A DNA stretch of 64,000 nucleotides. Origin: an uncultured Paracoccaceae bacterium (GTDB lineage: Bacteria; Pseudomonadota; Alphaproteobacteria; Rhodobacterales; Rhodobacteraceae). Location: NCBI GenBank assembly GCA_947503775.1, contig CANNFE010000002.1:496001-560000 (forward strand). The letters run 5' to 3'. Positions 16,712-26,854 of this stretch are shown here, piece by piece (the stretch's first letter is position 1; each line of letters begins with the position of its first letter). Made by a program: the position numbers and the translations under genes. Under the pieces are notes generated by a model. The model had not been told where the DNA came from and ran no database searches. It saw only the letters and a list, made by a program, of their open reading frames with translations.

Positions 16712-17800
16712 TTAGAAGCTCATGGACAGACCGAGCGAGTAGACGTCTTCCTCTAGGTCATCGTCGCCAACGCCATCGCCATCGGTATCGACAAAGTCGT
16801 CTGCCACGCTCCGTGCGTATCCGAATTGGGCCTCAAGGCCGCCACCAAGGTCATAGTTGGCGATGAAACCGATACCCGAAGAGTCAAGCGGGTCAAAGTC
16901 ATCGACGCCGCCGGTTGCCGTCTTGAAGTTAGCGTTCTGACCGAGGATCCAATCCTCATACTCACCATAGTTCACGGCGAGGGTCAAAGCGTCGATTGTG
17001 TATCCTACTGCAAGGCCAAAGTGCGTCGGGTCGACGTCTGCGAAGTCATCACCCAACTCAACCTGGGAATAGTTCACGATCAGGTTAAGGTCGCCGAAGT
17101 TGAAATCTCCGGAAATACCGATGATTGTAGCGTCGGAATCATCGAAATCATCGGCAAGCTCATCAACCGTTTGGATACCAAGACCAACGGTATGCTCATC
17201 ACCAAACAGCGGGAAGGTATAATTGGCACCAATACCGAAGATTGCGCTACCATTTTCGACCGGTTGCCCAGTCACTGTGTCTACAAAAAGATCGCTTTCG
17301 CCGCTGTCGCCAAGCTCGAGCGAGGCTGCGAAATTGAAGTTCGACACAGCGTAGTCATAGCGTGCGACTTGACCGTCATACAAACCGTCGAAGCCGTTAT
17401 TGCCATTGTAGCCTGCGTGTTCATTCGAGTCGATGATGTCGGCACCAATGATGGCTTCTTGAAGCACGCGGTCGTAAGCACCGTCTGTGTCACCCATCGT
17501 CAGCGTACCAAAAGCGCCCGAGACGAACACAGAGAAGTCGTCTTCAGTGCGAGTTGCTACGCCACCTTCAGCTTCTTCGAGACCGATTTCAGCACCAAAT
17601 GTCAGGCCAGTGTCCGTGGAGCCGGACAACGTGAAATCTACGTTGATGTCTGTATGGAACTGAAGATCGTCATCTGCGTCGTCTATATTTGTATCAGTAG
17701 CGAACAGACCCATCTCGGCGCTACCGGAGAGGCTAACCTCAGCAGCAGCGAAGCCGGCGGTCGCGAAGAGCGCGGTCGTCGCAAGCAGGATGTTTTTCAT
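16712..17800 (-). CDS. Gram-negative porin
   Basis: 362 residues when started at 17800, where GAGGG precedes and the signal peptide MKNILLATTALFATAGFAAA follows. The mature protein is a 16-strand-type general porin: alternating short beta strands (VSLSGSAEMGLFATD, FGTLTMGDTDGAYDRV), acidic loops rich in Asp, a Ca-binding-like DTDGDGVGDDD near the end, and a terminal Phe (LGLSMSF) for outer-membrane assembly. It allows passive diffusion of small solutes. Codon use is clearly less GC-biased than the neighbours, as expected for a highly expressed gene. A strong terminator follows and a 250-base promoter region precedes. Confidence 0.95.
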   Translation of the reverse strand: MKNILLATTALFATAGFAAAEVSLSGSAEMGLFATDTNIDDADDDLQFHTDINVDFTLSGSTDTGLTFGAEIGLEEAEGGVATRTEDDFSVFVSGAFGTLTMGDTDGAYDRVLQEAIIGADIIDSNEHAGYNGNNGFDGLYDGQVARYDYAVSNFNFAASLELGDSGESDLFVDTVTGQPVENGSAIFGIGANYTFPLFGDEHTVGLGIQTVDELADDFDDSDATIIGISGDFNFGDLNLIVNYSQVELGDDFADVDPTHFGLAVGYTIDALTLAVNYGEYEDWILGQNANFKTATGGVDDFDPLDSSGIGFIANYDLGGGLEAQFGYARSVADDFVDTDGDGVGDDDLEEDVYSLGLSMSF

Positions 17801-18053
17801 AATTTCCCTCATTTCTTTTTAGCGGCCCAGCATCGGCTATCCGCCATTCGTTGGGTCGACGCCTATTTCGCTCCAACCCTCGCCCAGTTCAATGAAGACC
17901 GCCGCTGCGGGCCTACTTCGCCTTTCGATGATGCGCGGCTGCCACACTCTTGCCCCACAAGGCGGCTTGCAAAACGCTTGTCGGCCTGAAACTGGCCCTA
18001 TAGGTAGTGATCCATCGCCCCGGGGCGTCTATAAACAAGGGACCGTTTCACGA

Positions 18054-18557
18054 ATGTCGGGCATAGAGAAAAGACGGGTTCTCAGGACCTTGGGCGTGGT
18101 GTCGCTGATCGGTCTTGTTGCGGCATGCGGGCAGAGCCGCGATGCCGCGGACCGTGTTGGCCAAAGAGAGGCGGCAGGCCGCCAGTCGCAGAACATTCCG
18201 GGACCCGATCCCGACCGCGAAAGCGTCTTCGATCTCTTCGAACCGGCCGACCCGGACGAGCAGTTCGCCGTTAACAAATACCTGTGGTCCGCCTCGCTCG
18301 ATGTGCTGAGCTTTCTGCCCGTGCAATCCGTCGATCCTTTCACCGGTGTGATCGTCACGGGCTTCGGTCGCCCCCCGGGGGGCGGACGGCCCTATCGCGC
18401 GACGATCTACATCACCGATCCGGCCCTGGATGCCCGGTCGCTCAACGTCGCCCTGCAAAGCCAATCCGGCCCGGTCAGCGCCGAAACCCAGCGCGCCGTC
18501 GAGGATGCGATCCTGGCGCGGGCCCGGCAACTTCGGATCAATGACGGACGTCTTTGA
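18054..18557 (+). CDS. DUF3576 lipoprotein
   Basis: 167 residues from the ATG at 18054. The N-terminus is a lipoprotein signal: charged start KRRVLRTLG, hydrophobic stretch and lipobox LVAAC. The body contains VNKYLWSASLDVLSFLPVQS and DPFTGVIVTGF, characteristic of DUF3576 proteins, which usually stand upstream of leuS in this order. They are outer-membrane-associated lipoproteins of unknown function. A longer frame upstream lacks a ribosome site and a signal. leuS starts 60 bases after the stop, so co-transcription is likely. Confidence 0.87.
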   Translation: MSGIEKRRVLRTLGVVSLIGLVAACGQSRDAADRVGQREAAGRQSQNIPGPDPDRESVFDLFEPADPDEQFAVNKYLWSASLDVLSFLPVQSVDPFTGVIVTGFGRPPGGGRPYRATIYITDPALDARSLNVALQSQSGPVSAETQRAVEDAILARARQLRINDGRL

Positions 18558-18617
18558 CGCCCCGACAGGACCAAACCGGATCAAATCCAGCCAGACCCAC
18601 TCCGCCCCGGAGCTATC

Positions 18618-21173
18618 ATGACCCGCTACACCCCGTCCGATCTGGAACCGAAATGGCAAGCCAAATGGGACGATGCCAAAACGTTCCGCGCCACGATGGA
18701 GGGCGGGAAGCCGAAATACTACGTGCTCGAAATGTTCCCCTACCCGTCGGGGCGCATCCATATCGGCCACGTCCGCAATTACACGATGGGCGACGTGATC
18801 GCGCGCTACAAGAAGGCGACGGGTCATAACGTCCTGCACCCGATGGGATTCGACGCCTTTGGCATGCCGGCCGAGAATGCGGCCATGGCCTCGGGCGGGC
18901 ATCCCAAGACCTGGACCTACGAGAACATCGATACGATGGTCGCCCAGATGAAACCGCTCGGCTTTGGCATCGACTGGAGCCGGATGTTCGCGACCTGCGA
19001 TCCCGACTATTACGGTCAGCAGCAGGCTTTGTTCCTCGACATGCTGGAGGCCGGTCTCGTCACGCGGCGCGAGGCCGAGGTGAACTGGGACCCGGTCGAC
19101 ATGACCGTTCTGGCCAACGAGCAGGTGATCGACGGCAAGGGCTGGCGCTCGGGCGCCGAGGTGGAGCGGCGCGCTCTGACCCAATGGTTCTTCAAGATCT
19201 CCGACTATGCCGACGAGCTGCTACAGGCGATCGACGACCTTGATCACTGGCCCGCCAAGGTCAAGCTAATGCAGTCCAACTGGATTGGAAAATCGCGCGG
19301 TCTGCAATTCGGCTTTGACATGATCAGCCCGCCGGACGGGTTCGATGCGGTCGAGGTCTATACGACCCGGCCCGATACTCTCATGGGGGCCTCCTTCGTC
19401 GGGATCTCTCCCGATCATCCGCTGGCCAAGCACCTCGAGGGCATCAATCCCGCGGTTCAGGCCTTCTGCGCCGAATGCCGCAAGGGCGGAACGACCGCAG
19501 AGGCCATTGAAAAAGCGGACAAGCTGGGTCTCGATACCGGCCTGCGCGTGCGCCATCCGCTGAACCCCGACTGGCACCTGCCGGTCTGGATCGCGAACTT
19601 CATCCTGATGGATTACGGAACCGGCGCCATCTTCGGCTGCCCGGCCCATGACCCGCGCGACCTGGACTTCGCGCGCAAATACGACCTGCCGGTCATCTCC
19701 ACCTACGTCCCAGTGGATGGCGAAATCGTCCTGCCCGAAAACGGTGGGGAGGCCTATGTCCCGCCAAAATCCGAAACCGTCCGATACGTCAAATCCCTCG
19801 CAGGCGAGGACAAGCAAACTGGCGATGAGGGGATCGCTGCGGCCATTGCCTTTTGCGAACAAAAGGGCGTCGGGGAAGGCGTCACCAAATATCGCCTGCG
19901 CGACTGGGGCCTCTCTCGGCAGCGCTATTGGGGCTGCCCGATCCCGGTCGTCCATTGCGACGACTGCGGCGTCGTTCCCGAGAAAAAAGAGAACCTGCCG
20001 ATCGTTCTACCCGACGATGTCAGCTTCGACATCCCCGGCAACCCGCTCGACCGGCATCCGACCTGGCGCGACTGCATCTGCCCGGCCTGCGGCAAGCCGG
20101 CCAAGCGCGAGACCGATACGATGGACACGTTCGTCGATTCGTCCTGGTATTTCGCGCGCTTCACGGCGCCCGATGCCAAGACGCCGACGGATATGAAGGC
20201 GGCGAGCTACTGGATGAACGTCGATCAGTATATCGGCGGCATCGAGCATGCGATCCTGCACCTGCTCTATTCCCGTTTTTTCGCGCGCGGCATGATCAGG
20301 ACAGGCTATCTGCCCGAGAAGGCGGCAGAGCCCTTCAACGCGCTCTTCACCCAAGGGATGGTCACGCACGAGATCTATCAGACGCGAGACGACAAGGGGC
20401 GCCCGGTCTTTCACCTGCCCGAGGATGTAACCGACGGCAAGCTGGCGGACGGCACCGAGGTCGAGGTCATCCCCTCCGCCAAAATGTCGAAATCCAAGAA
20501 GAACGTCGTCGATCCGGCCGATATCATCGCCCAATACGGCGCCGATACAGCGCGGTGGTTCGTCCTCTCCGACAGTCCACCTGAACGCGATGTGGAATGG
20601 ACCGCCAGCGGCGCAGAGGCGGCGTTCAAACATCTGGGCCGCGTCTGGTCGCTGTGCGACCGGATCGGGCAGATGGACCCGGACGCGTCGGGAAGCGGCG
20701 ACGACGATCTGAGGCGCGCCATGCACAAGGCGATCTTCGAGGTCACGCAGGGCATCGAGAGTTTCGGCTTCAACGCCGCGATCGCCAAGCTCTATGCCTT
20801 CACCGCAACCCTGTCGAAATCCAAGGCAGGGCAGGCCGCCCAGCGAGAGGCCGTCATGACGCTGGCGCAGCTCATGGCGCCGATGACCCCCCACCTGGCC
20901 GAGGATATCTGGGCCCATCAGGGCGGCGAGGGCCTGATCGCCGATGCCGATTGGCCCGTCGCCGACGAGGCTCTGCTGGTCGAGGAAGAAGTCACCCTGC
21001 CGATCCAGATAAACGGCAAACGCCGGTCCGAGCTGACCGTCGCAAAGGACCTGCCAAAGGCCGATATCGAGGCGCTGGTGATGGACGATGCCGCAGTCAA
21101 ACGCGCGCTCGAAGGCGGCACGCCGAAGAAGCTGATCGTCGTGCCCGGACGGATCGTGAATGTGGTGGTTTGA
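18618..21173 (+). CDS. leuS: Leucine--tRNA ligase
   Basis: 851 residues, normal for bacterial LeuRS. It charges tRNA-Leu with leucine. The HIGH signature is residues 48-51 (IHIGHVRNY), the KMSKS loop residues 622-626 (KMSKSKKN); between them lie the editing domain with [20 protein letters not shown] and the zinc-type motif [20 protein letters not shown]. The C-terminus ([20 protein letters not shown]) is the tRNA-binding tail. The lptE gene starts inside its last codons (14-base overlap), placing leuS-lptE-holA in one operon. Confidence 0.98.
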   Translation: MTRYTPSDLEPKWQAKWDDAKTFRATMEGGKPKYYVLEMFPYPSGRIHIGHVRNYTMGDVIARYKKATGHNVLHPMGFDAFGMPAENAAMASGGHPKTWTYENIDTMVAQMKPLGFGIDWSRMFATCDPDYYGQQQALFLDMLEAGLVTRREAEVNWDPVDMTVLANEQVIDGKGWRSGAEVERRALTQWFFKISDYADELLQAIDDLDHWPAKVKLMQSNWIGKSRGLQFGFDMISPPDGFDAVEVYTTRPDTLMGASFVGISPDHPLAKHLEGINPAVQAFCAECRKGGTTAEAIEKADKLGLDTGLRVRHPLNPDWHLPVWIANFILMDYGTGAIFGCPAHDPRDLDFARKYDLPVISTYVPVDGEIVLPENGGEAYVPPKSETVRYVKSLAGEDKQTGDEGIAAAIAFCEQKGVGEGVTKYRLRDWGLSRQRYWGCPIPVVHCDDCGVVPEKKENLPIVLPDDVSFDIPGNPLDRHPTWRDCICPACGKPAKRETDTMDTFVDSSWYFARFTAPDAKTPTDMKAASYWMNVDQYIGGIEHAILHLLYSRFFARGMIRTGYLPEKAAEPFNALFTQGMVTHEIYQTRDDKGRPVFHLPEDVTDGKLADGTEVEVIPSAKMSKSKKNVVDPADIIAQYGADTARWFVLSDSPPERDVEWTASGAEAAFKHLGRVWSLCDRIGQMDPDASGSGDDDLRRAMHKAIFEVTQGIESFGFNAAIAKLYAFTATLSKSKAGQAAQREAVMTLAQLMAPMTPHLAEDIWAHQGGEGLIADADWPVADEALLVEEEVTLPIQINGKRRSELTVAKDLPKADIEALVMDDAAVKRALEGGTPKKLIVVPGRIVNVVV

Positions 21174-21639
21174 CCGAAGGCCCATATTGGCCTGCCTTAC
21201 AGTGGGTTTTCTTGCATCCTGCGGTTTCACGCCTGCGCTCGCACCGGGCGGTTCGGCCCTCGCCCTTCAGGGTCGGATCACGACCGAAGAGCCGGACAGC
21301 CGGATCGAATACACGCTGAACCGCAGGCTCGAAGAGCGGCTCGGACGCCCCACCGTCGCTGACCTCAAGCTGCAGACGACCCTGTCCGTCGATGAAGATC
21401 CCTCCGCCTTCACCACCGACCGCGAGATCACGCGCTATACGCTCGAAGGCGACCTGCGCTACCGTCTGGAAGATACGGCAGGTGCTCTGATCACCAGCGG
21501 CTCGGTCGAAACCTTTGTCGGCTATTCCGCCACCGGAAGCACCGTCGCGACCCTCGCCGCCGAACGCGATGCGGAGGATCGGCTCGCCACGGCCCTCGCT
21601 GATCTGCTCGTCACGCGGCTCACCGCGGCCCTGCAATGA
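21160..21639 (+). CDS. lptE: LPS assembly lipoprotein LptE
   Basis: 159 residues. A lipoprotein signal ends at LASC (residues about 18-21), followed by GFTPAL, typical of LptE. The middle has [12 protein letters not shown] and [15 protein letters not shown]. With LptD it forms the outer-membrane LPS translocon. The start lies within the leuS end and the stop overlaps the holA start by four bases (ATGA). Sequence identity within LptE families is low; the position between leuS and holA strengthens the call. Confidence 0.88.
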   Translation: MWWFDRRPILACLTVGFLASCGFTPALAPGGSALALQGRITTEEPDSRIEYTLNRRLEERLGRPTVADLKLQTTLSVDEDPSAFTTDREITRYTLEGDLRYRLEDTAGALITSGSVETFVGYSATGSTVATLAAERDAEDRLATALADLLVTRLTAALQ

Positions 21640-22661
21640 AACTGTCGGCCCGCGACGCCCGCGCCTTCATCGCAAATCCCAGCCATTCCCGCGCCGGGAT
21701 CCTGATCTTCGGTCAGGATCCGATGCGCGTGGCCACCATGCGCAAGGATATCGCGGCTGCGCTCACAGGTCCGAACGCCGCCGATGAGATGCGGCTGACC
21801 CGCATGCCCGCCTCCGACCTGCGCAAGGACCCCGCGCTGCTTCTCGACGCGGTCAAGGCGCAAAGCTTCTTTCCCGGACCGCGCGTCGCGATCGTCGAGG
21901 ACGCAAACGAACAGGCTGCCAAGGCCGTCACCGCCGCGCTCGAGGACTGGCAGGAGGGGGATGCCCAGATCATCGTGACCGCCGGCCAGCTCACCGCGAA
22001 AAGCGGGCTCAGAAAGCTCTTCGAGGGACACCCGAATGCCTTCGCACTCGCGCTCTATGACGATCCTCCCTCCCGCGACGATATCGAACGGGCGATGGCC
22101 GAAGCGGGTCTGCCCCCCCCCGGATCCGACGCGATGGCCGCTCTGGTTGATCTGGCCCGCGCGCTTGAACCCGGTGACTTCCGGCAACTGATCGAGAAAC
22201 TTGGCCTCTACAAGCGCGGCGACCCCGATCCCTTGCAGATCGAGGATATCGAAGCCTGCGCTCCCCTCTCCATCGAGGCTGCGCTCGACGACATCCTCAA
22301 CGTCGCCTCCGAAGGCGCCGTGACCGAGATTGGCCCCCTGATGACCCGGCTCGAGGCGCAGGGCGTTCTGCCCGTCACGCTCTGCATCGGCGCGACCCGG
22401 CATTTCCGGCAACTCCACACCGCTGCCTCCGATCCTGCGGGCGTTGGTCAGGGCATGGGCCGCCTGCGCCCCCCGGTCTTCGGCCCGCGCCGCGACCGGA
22501 TGAGCCGGCAAGCCATGGCCTGGGGCCGCCCCCGGCTCGAACGCGCGCTTCAGGTCCTCATCGAAACGGATCTGACCCTGCGCTCCTCCAGCAAGGCCCC
22601 GGCCAAAGCGGTGATGGAGCGCGCCCTGATCCGCATCGCCATGATGGCCGCCCGCAGCTAG
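21636..22661 (+). CDS. holA: DNA polymerase III subunit delta
   Basis: 341 residues. The delta subunit opens the beta clamp in the clamp loader. N-terminal RAGILIFGQDPMRVATMRKD is the typical HolA opening, with the AAA+-like fold through residue 200 and the collar helices at the end (RLRPPVFGPRRDRMSRQA). ATGA overlap with lptE. In several Rhodobacterales genomes, as I recall them, parAB lies near this block; here a membrane protein gene follows instead after 240 bases. Confidence 0.93.
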   Translation: MKLSARDARAFIANPSHSRAGILIFGQDPMRVATMRKDIAAALTGPNAADEMRLTRMPASDLRKDPALLLDAVKAQSFFPGPRVAIVEDANEQAAKAVTAALEDWQEGDAQIIVTAGQLTAKSGLRKLFEGHPNAFALALYDDPPSRDDIERAMAEAGLPPPGSDAMAALVDLARALEPGDFRQLIEKLGLYKRGDPDPLQIEDIEACAPLSIEAALDDILNVASEGAVTEIGPLMTRLEAQGVLPVTLCIGATRHFRQLHTAASDPAGVGQGMGRLRPPVFGPRRDRMSRQAMAWGRPRLERALQVLIETDLTLRSSSKAPAKAVMERALIRIAMMAARS

Positions 22662-22902
22662 CCCGCCTCACCGACCCGGACGCCAAAGGCGACCGTAAAC
22701 GGCTCGCAGCCCCTCCAAATTTGACAAATTGCCCGGGATAAACGACCATCCCGCCTGGATCTGTCGATCGCCATTTTTTTCAAAGCTATCGCGCCGGTAA
22801 ATTTTTTACGATCCGGCACTCCCTAAAGCAGATCCGGTTTTTAATTCGTGCTCGAGCTCTCTGATGACGTGCGGAGGCTCTATTTTATATGTGAGAGTTG
22901 TA

Positions 22903-24144
22903 ATGATATCAAAACGTCTCGGCATCTCTGTTTTCATCCTGTTCTCCCTCTCCATTTCAATCCTGCGATACCAGGCAAGCCCCTTCCCCGTCGAAGACGC
23001 CATCGTCTACTTTCACCGCGCCAATTACACCGATCTTGCGCCGGTTCATTACTATGCCGGCTACATATCCCTCCCCGCCCAGCTTTACGCATGGAGCCTG
23101 TCATCCCTCCCGCCCTTCCTGCAAAGCGCGCTCTACGTCGCATGTCCTGCAGTTCTGTGGCTCGCGCTGGGCCTCTATCTCATGCGTCTGCCGAATGGGA
23201 TCTCCGCCGTCCTGATCCTGCTCGCCTATTGCGCGGTTTTCTTCGATTACCTCTTCTACAGCCTGACCTATTCCCTCTGGACTTCTGTCACCCTGATCGG
23301 AGCAATCCTCTACCTCCGAACCCTCCAGGGCCGCCCCCTCAACTATATCGATACCGTAACCGCGCTATTGGTCTCTTTCGCCTCTCCATTATCGATCTTC
23401 TTTACACCCGCTGCGCTCTATCTCTGGCGACGCGACAAAAAGGATATCGGCGCCGCTTTAATCGCAATTGCAGGCATCCTGTCCGCCATTCTCCTGCCCG
23501 ACCATAACGATCCGCATTCGAACCTGCCCGGTCTGATATCCCAGCTCTGGGATATCGCCCTTTATGGGCTGGCCGACCCGTTGGGGTTCACCGGCATCAA
23601 GGGCGCCTGGATCCACCACCAGATCGAACGCGCGCTCGAATGGCTCGCCGTCCTCATCGTGCTGGCAGGCCTGCTGCATAGCCTTCTGGCGCGCAACCTC
23701 CAGCACCGAGCCGGGCGCGCCCTCTGCCTGATCGCTCCGATCGCGATCCTGGCCGTGTCCTTTGCCACGCAGACCCGATCGGACATGCCGCTGACCGTCC
23801 GGTACTTCTTCCCGGTTCTGACCTTCGCGGCGATCCTGATCGGGCAGGCCAGTCAGACCCGGCTGGCCACCTTCTCCCGCGCGGCAGCCCTCATGGCCGT
23901 CACCGCCGCGATGATCGCCGTGCTGCCAGGGCTCTACCGCTCGAGCGCGCAGATCGTCACGCAGGCCGAAGGATCCCCGATCGTCCTGCACCGGGACGGG
24001 CGGGGCGGTGCGAACCAGTGGACCGCCGTCATCGGCGACTTTCATGCTGCACAATCCGAATGCCGGCCCCACGAGACCCTCCCCGAGGATCTCCTCTTTC
24101 AGATCCATTGCGACCGGGACCTTCGTATCGTTGTTCGCCGCTAG
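22903..24144 (+). CDS. Polytopic membrane protein, unknown (GT-C-like?)
   Basis: About 413 residues from the ATG at 22903 (an in-frame ATG at 22864 is less likely). A signal-like first helix is followed by the acidic pair in SPFPVEDAIVYFHRANY, then about eight hydrophobic segments (for example LAVLIVLAGLLHSLLA and VRYFFPVLTFAAILIGQ), and a roughly 70-residue C-terminal domain with two Cys (QSECRPHE, FQIHCDRD). A long first loop with an acidic pair after helix 1 is seen in GT-C glycosyltransferases, but this is only suggestive. The 5' end and upstream region are AT-richer than the surroundings, so it may have been acquired. It sits alone between holA and the transglycosylase. Confidence 0.6.
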   Translation: MISKRLGISVFILFSLSISILRYQASPFPVEDAIVYFHRANYTDLAPVHYYAGYISLPAQLYAWSLSSLPPFLQSALYVACPAVLWLALGLYLMRLPNGISAVLILLAYCAVFFDYLFYSLTYSLWTSVTLIGAILYLRTLQGRPLNYIDTVTALLVSFASPLSIFFTPAALYLWRRDKKDIGAALIAIAGILSAILLPDHNDPHSNLPGLISQLWDIALYGLADPLGFTGIKGAWIHHQIERALEWLAVLIVLAGLLHSLLARNLQHRAGRALCLIAPIAILAVSFATQTRSDMPLTVRYFFPVLTFAAILIGQASQTRLATFSRAAALMAVTAAMIAVLPGLYRSSAQIVTQAEGSPIVLHRDGRGGANQWTAVIGDFHAAQSECRPHETLPEDLLFQIHCDRDLRIVVRR

Positions 24145-24249
24145 GCCCACCCATCGTCCGCGCTCCGGCGCCGACAGGTCGGCCCGGCCTTGCCACCGCG
24201 CGCACGCGGCGCGACACTCGTTCTGAGGCAGACAAAGGACATCAAACCC

Positions 24250-25491
24250 ATGCGCATGACACGACGATCGGCGCTGCTTGGCGGATCGGCGGCCTTTCTG
24301 GCCGGTTGCGCTCCGGTCGGCAGCCGGCAAAGCGCTCCTCGCGCAGAGGATCCCGCTTTGCGCCCCACACCAAATGCAGCCTATGACGCCTGGGTCGCCT
24401 CCTTTCGAGGCCGCGCAACCGCCCGCGGCATCGCTCCGGACACGCTCGAGGCGGCCTTTCGCGGGGCCGGATACCTGCCCGGCGTGGTCGAGAGGGACCG
24501 CAACCAGACCGAATTCCGCCGCTCGTTTCAGGATTACCTCGCCATCGTCGCCTCCGAAGAAAAGGTCGCGGCGGGCAGGCGCGCCTTTCAGCGCCAGCAA
24601 GCGCTCCTCGCGAATATCGAAGCACGCTATGGCGTTCCGGCCCATGTCGTTGCCGCGATCTGGGGGGTCGAAAGCAATTACGGCGCACGCCGCGGTTCGA
24701 TCCCGGTCATCTCGGCCACCTCGACGCTCGCCTATGACGGCCGGCGCGGCGCCTTTTTTGAACAGCAGCTCATGGCGGCCCTCCGCATCCTGCAAAATGG
24801 CGATATCGATGCGACCCGCATGACCGGAAGCTGGGCCGGAGCCATGGGTCATACGCAGTTCATTCCCACGACATTCGAGACATATGGCGTCGATTTTGCA
24901 GGCGATGGCCGCCGGGACATCTGGTCGGACGACCCGACCGACGGGCTCGCCTCGGCGGCGGCCTATCTCTCCCGATCCGGATGGCAGCGCGGCCGCCCGC
25001 CCGCCATCGAGGTTCGTCTGCCCTCCGGCTTCGCAACCGGTCTGGCCGGGCGCGGCACCCGTCAAAGCGTCGCCGCCTGGACCGCCGCCGGCGTCAGAAC
25101 CGCCACCGGGGCAGCGCTCCCCAATCACGGAAGCGGCTCGATCCTGATCCCCGCAGGTCCCACCGGCCCTGCTTTCCTTGTCTTCCGGAACTTCAACGTC
25201 CTGTTGCGCTACAACAATTCCGAGAATTACGCGCTTGGAGTCAGCTATTTGTCGCAAAGGATTGCGGGCGGACCGGGTCTGGTGACCGACTTCCCACCCG
25301 ACCGCTACGGTCTGACCATCGACATGCGCCGCGACCTGCAAAGGCGGCTGACGGCAGCGGGATACGATACCGGCGGGACGGACGGTGTCATCGGCCCGAA
25401 AAGCCAGGCCGCGATCCGCGCCTACCAGCGCGACACGGGTCTCGCCGTGACGGGTGAGCCCTCTGCCCAACTGCTTCAACGCCTGTCTTAA
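24250..25491 (+). CDS. Lytic murein transglycosylase, MltB type
   Basis: 413 residues from the ATG at 24250. The N-terminus has a twin-Arg-like lipoprotein signal (TRRSALLGGSAAFLAGC). The catalytic Glu is in AAIWGVESNYGARRG, followed by the family segments STLAYDGRRGAFFEQQL and GSWAGAMGHTQFIPTTF. A C-terminal peptidoglycan-binding domain (RRDLQRRLTAAGYDTGGTDG, GPKSQAAIRAYQRDTGL) completes it. It cleaves the MurNAc-GlcNAc bond, forming 1,6-anhydro ends, in the periplasm. Monocistronic; about 105 bases from the preceding gene. Confidence 0.94.
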   Translation: MRMTRRSALLGGSAAFLAGCAPVGSRQSAPRAEDPALRPTPNAAYDAWVASFRGRATARGIAPDTLEAAFRGAGYLPGVVERDRNQTEFRRSFQDYLAIVASEEKVAAGRRAFQRQQALLANIEARYGVPAHVVAAIWGVESNYGARRGSIPVISATSTLAYDGRRGAFFEQQLMAALRILQNGDIDATRMTGSWAGAMGHTQFIPTTFETYGVDFAGDGRRDIWSDDPTDGLASAAAYLSRSGWQRGRPPAIEVRLPSGFATGLAGRGTRQSVAAWTAAGVRTATGAALPNHGSGSILIPAGPTGPAFLVFRNFNVLLRYNNSENYALGVSYLSQRIAGGPGLVTDFPPDRYGLTIDMRRDLQRRLTAAGYDTGGTDGVIGPKSQAAIRAYQRDTGLAVTGEPSAQLLQRLS

Positions 25492-25707
25492 GCTCCGTGC
25501 ATCAAACCTCCCTCCCATCGGCAGGCCCCGGAAAAAGGACCGGGCGCATCGAAAAGGCCGGAACGAGCGCTGGGATCGTCGGCGACAAATCTGGAATGAA
25601 GAGGGCGTCTAATGGATGGCATCTTGGGGTAGCGGTGAAAAACCCTTTGATTCCAGCCCGTTCCGGTAGTCTAAGGGCCCAAGACACATGACCACCGGCT
25701 CGAATAA

Positions 25708-26652
25708 ATGATGCTCGATCCCCAAAAGATCCTTCAAGACGCTCCTGTCGCGGACAGCTTCTTTGAGGGCTTCCAAGAGCGGCGCGTCCCTCTTCCCGAA
25801 GGCCATGTCTTTTGCCGGATCAAGGGCGAGGGGCCGCCGCTTCTTCTGCTTCATGGCTATCCGCAAACCTCGGCGATCTGGCACAAGGTCGCCCCGCGCC
25901 TGTCGCAGGACTATCAGGTGATCTGCGCGGATCTCCGGGGCTATGGCCGGTCGGCAAAGCCTCAGACCGATGCCGCCCACGCGCCCTACACCAAACGCGC
26001 TATGGCCGGCGATCTTCTGGCCCTGATGGATCATTTGGGGCACCAAAGGTTCCTGATCGGCGCCCATGATCGCGGCGCCCGTGTCGCCCACCGCCTTGCG
26101 GCCGATCAGCCGGACCGCGTGCTTGGCCTCTCGACGCTCGACATCGCCCCCACCCGCGAGATGTACCGCGACGGGGATACGGCCTTTGCCGCCGACTATT
26201 GGCATTGGTACTGGCTCATTCAGGCGGCGCCCTTTCCCGAGCGCCTGATCTCGGCCGATCCCGATTACTTCTGGATCAAGAAATGCTGCTCGGGCGCATC
26301 CGGTGCCAGACCATTCATGCGTCAGGCGCTCGAGGAATATCTCGCCGCGTTCCGCGATCCCCAGACGATCCATGGCGCCTGCGAGGATTACCGCGCCGCT
26401 TTCACCCTCGATCTGAAGCATGACGCCGCCGATCCTGGTCCGATCACCATGCCCCTTCTGGCGCTTTGGGGCGCGCAGGGCGCGATCGAACGGCATTTCG
26501 ACTGCCTCACTCTTTGGAAGGAAAGGGCGAATCGCGTAAGCGGGCACAGTCTGCCCTGCGGCCACTACATCCCTGAGGACGTACCAGAGCGCCTGTTGCA
26601 GGCATGGCTTCCGTTCTTTTCGGACGTGATGACAGGCAAAATATCAGCCTGA
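25708..26652 (+). CDS. Alpha/beta hydrolase, haloacetate dehalogenase-like
   Basis: 314 residues. The nucleophile elbow is GAHDRGARVAHRL, with Asp as nucleophile, as in fluoro/haloacetate dehalogenases and epoxide hydrolases rather than Ser esterases. LLLHGYPQTSAIW is the oxyanion loop, DLRGYGRSAKP a family motif, and CGHYIPEDVPE carries the catalytic His. DYWHWYWLIQ in the cap is close to the halide-pocket His/Trp residues of haloacetate dehalogenases. The likely reaction is hydrolytic dehalogenation or epoxide opening. Two adjacent ATG codons (25708, 25711) could start it; no strong ribosome site. It is alone. Confidence 0.8.
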   Translation: MMLDPQKILQDAPVADSFFEGFQERRVPLPEGHVFCRIKGEGPPLLLLHGYPQTSAIWHKVAPRLSQDYQVICADLRGYGRSAKPQTDAAHAPYTKRAMAGDLLALMDHLGHQRFLIGAHDRGARVAHRLAADQPDRVLGLSTLDIAPTREMYRDGDTAFAADYWHWYWLIQAAPFPERLISADPDYFWIKKCCSGASGARPFMRQALEEYLAAFRDPQTIHGACEDYRAAFTLDLKHDAADPGPITMPLLALWGAQGAIERHFDCLTLWKERANRVSGHSLPCGHYIPEDVPERLLQAWLPFFSDVMTGKISA

Positions 26653-26701
26653 TCGGCGCGATGCCGTGCCAATCTCTATTCAAGGTTCCCGGCTGCGACC
26701 G

Positions 26702-26716
26702 TTAACTCCATCTTAA
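26702..26716. promoter_or_regulatory. CtrA-type binding motif upstream of asd
   Basis: TTAACTCCATCTTAA matches the CtrA consensus TTAA-N7-TTAA exactly, with C following as in TTAAC. It is intergenic, about 205 bases upstream of the asd start. CtrA is a known alphaproteobacterial response regulator; its action here is inferred from the motif alone. Confidence 0.4.
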
Positions 26717-26818
26717 CGAAAATCACAAAACTGAGAGCACTCAGCCTTCCATTGACGGCCCGCTGCGTCTTCTGCGACAGTGGACGCCGGGGTAGCGTAA
26801 ACGGTTTTTAGGTTTCCA

Positions 26819-26854
26819 ACGGGGTGCGGTTCAATCCGCGCCCCGTTTGCTTTT
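26819..26854 (+). terminator. Terminator-like hairpin upstream of asd
   Basis: ACGGGG-TGCGG and CCGCG-CCCCGT pair across the loop TTCAAT, followed by TTTGCTTTT. It stands 166 bases after the hydrolase stop and 68 bases before the asd start. It could end the hydrolase transcript, a small RNA, or act as an attenuator in the asd leader. The TTCAAT segment gives a superficial T-arm look, but no tRNA can be folded. Confidence 0.6.

Noticed and set aside
18048-21230. Long minus-strand frames over the DUF3576 and leuS genes
   Set aside because: These are shadows of G/C-biased codons in the strongly supported + strand genes.
25617-25675. Short leader-peptide-like frames before the alpha/beta hydrolase
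   Set aside because: Several overlapping tiny frames are possible and none has both a ribosome site and a regulatory hairpin.
26815-26850. tRNA-like T-arm (GGTTCAATCC in a stem-loop)
   Set aside because: The loop is six bases, not seven, and no acceptor, D or anticodon arms can be found upstream; a terminator-like hairpin explains it.
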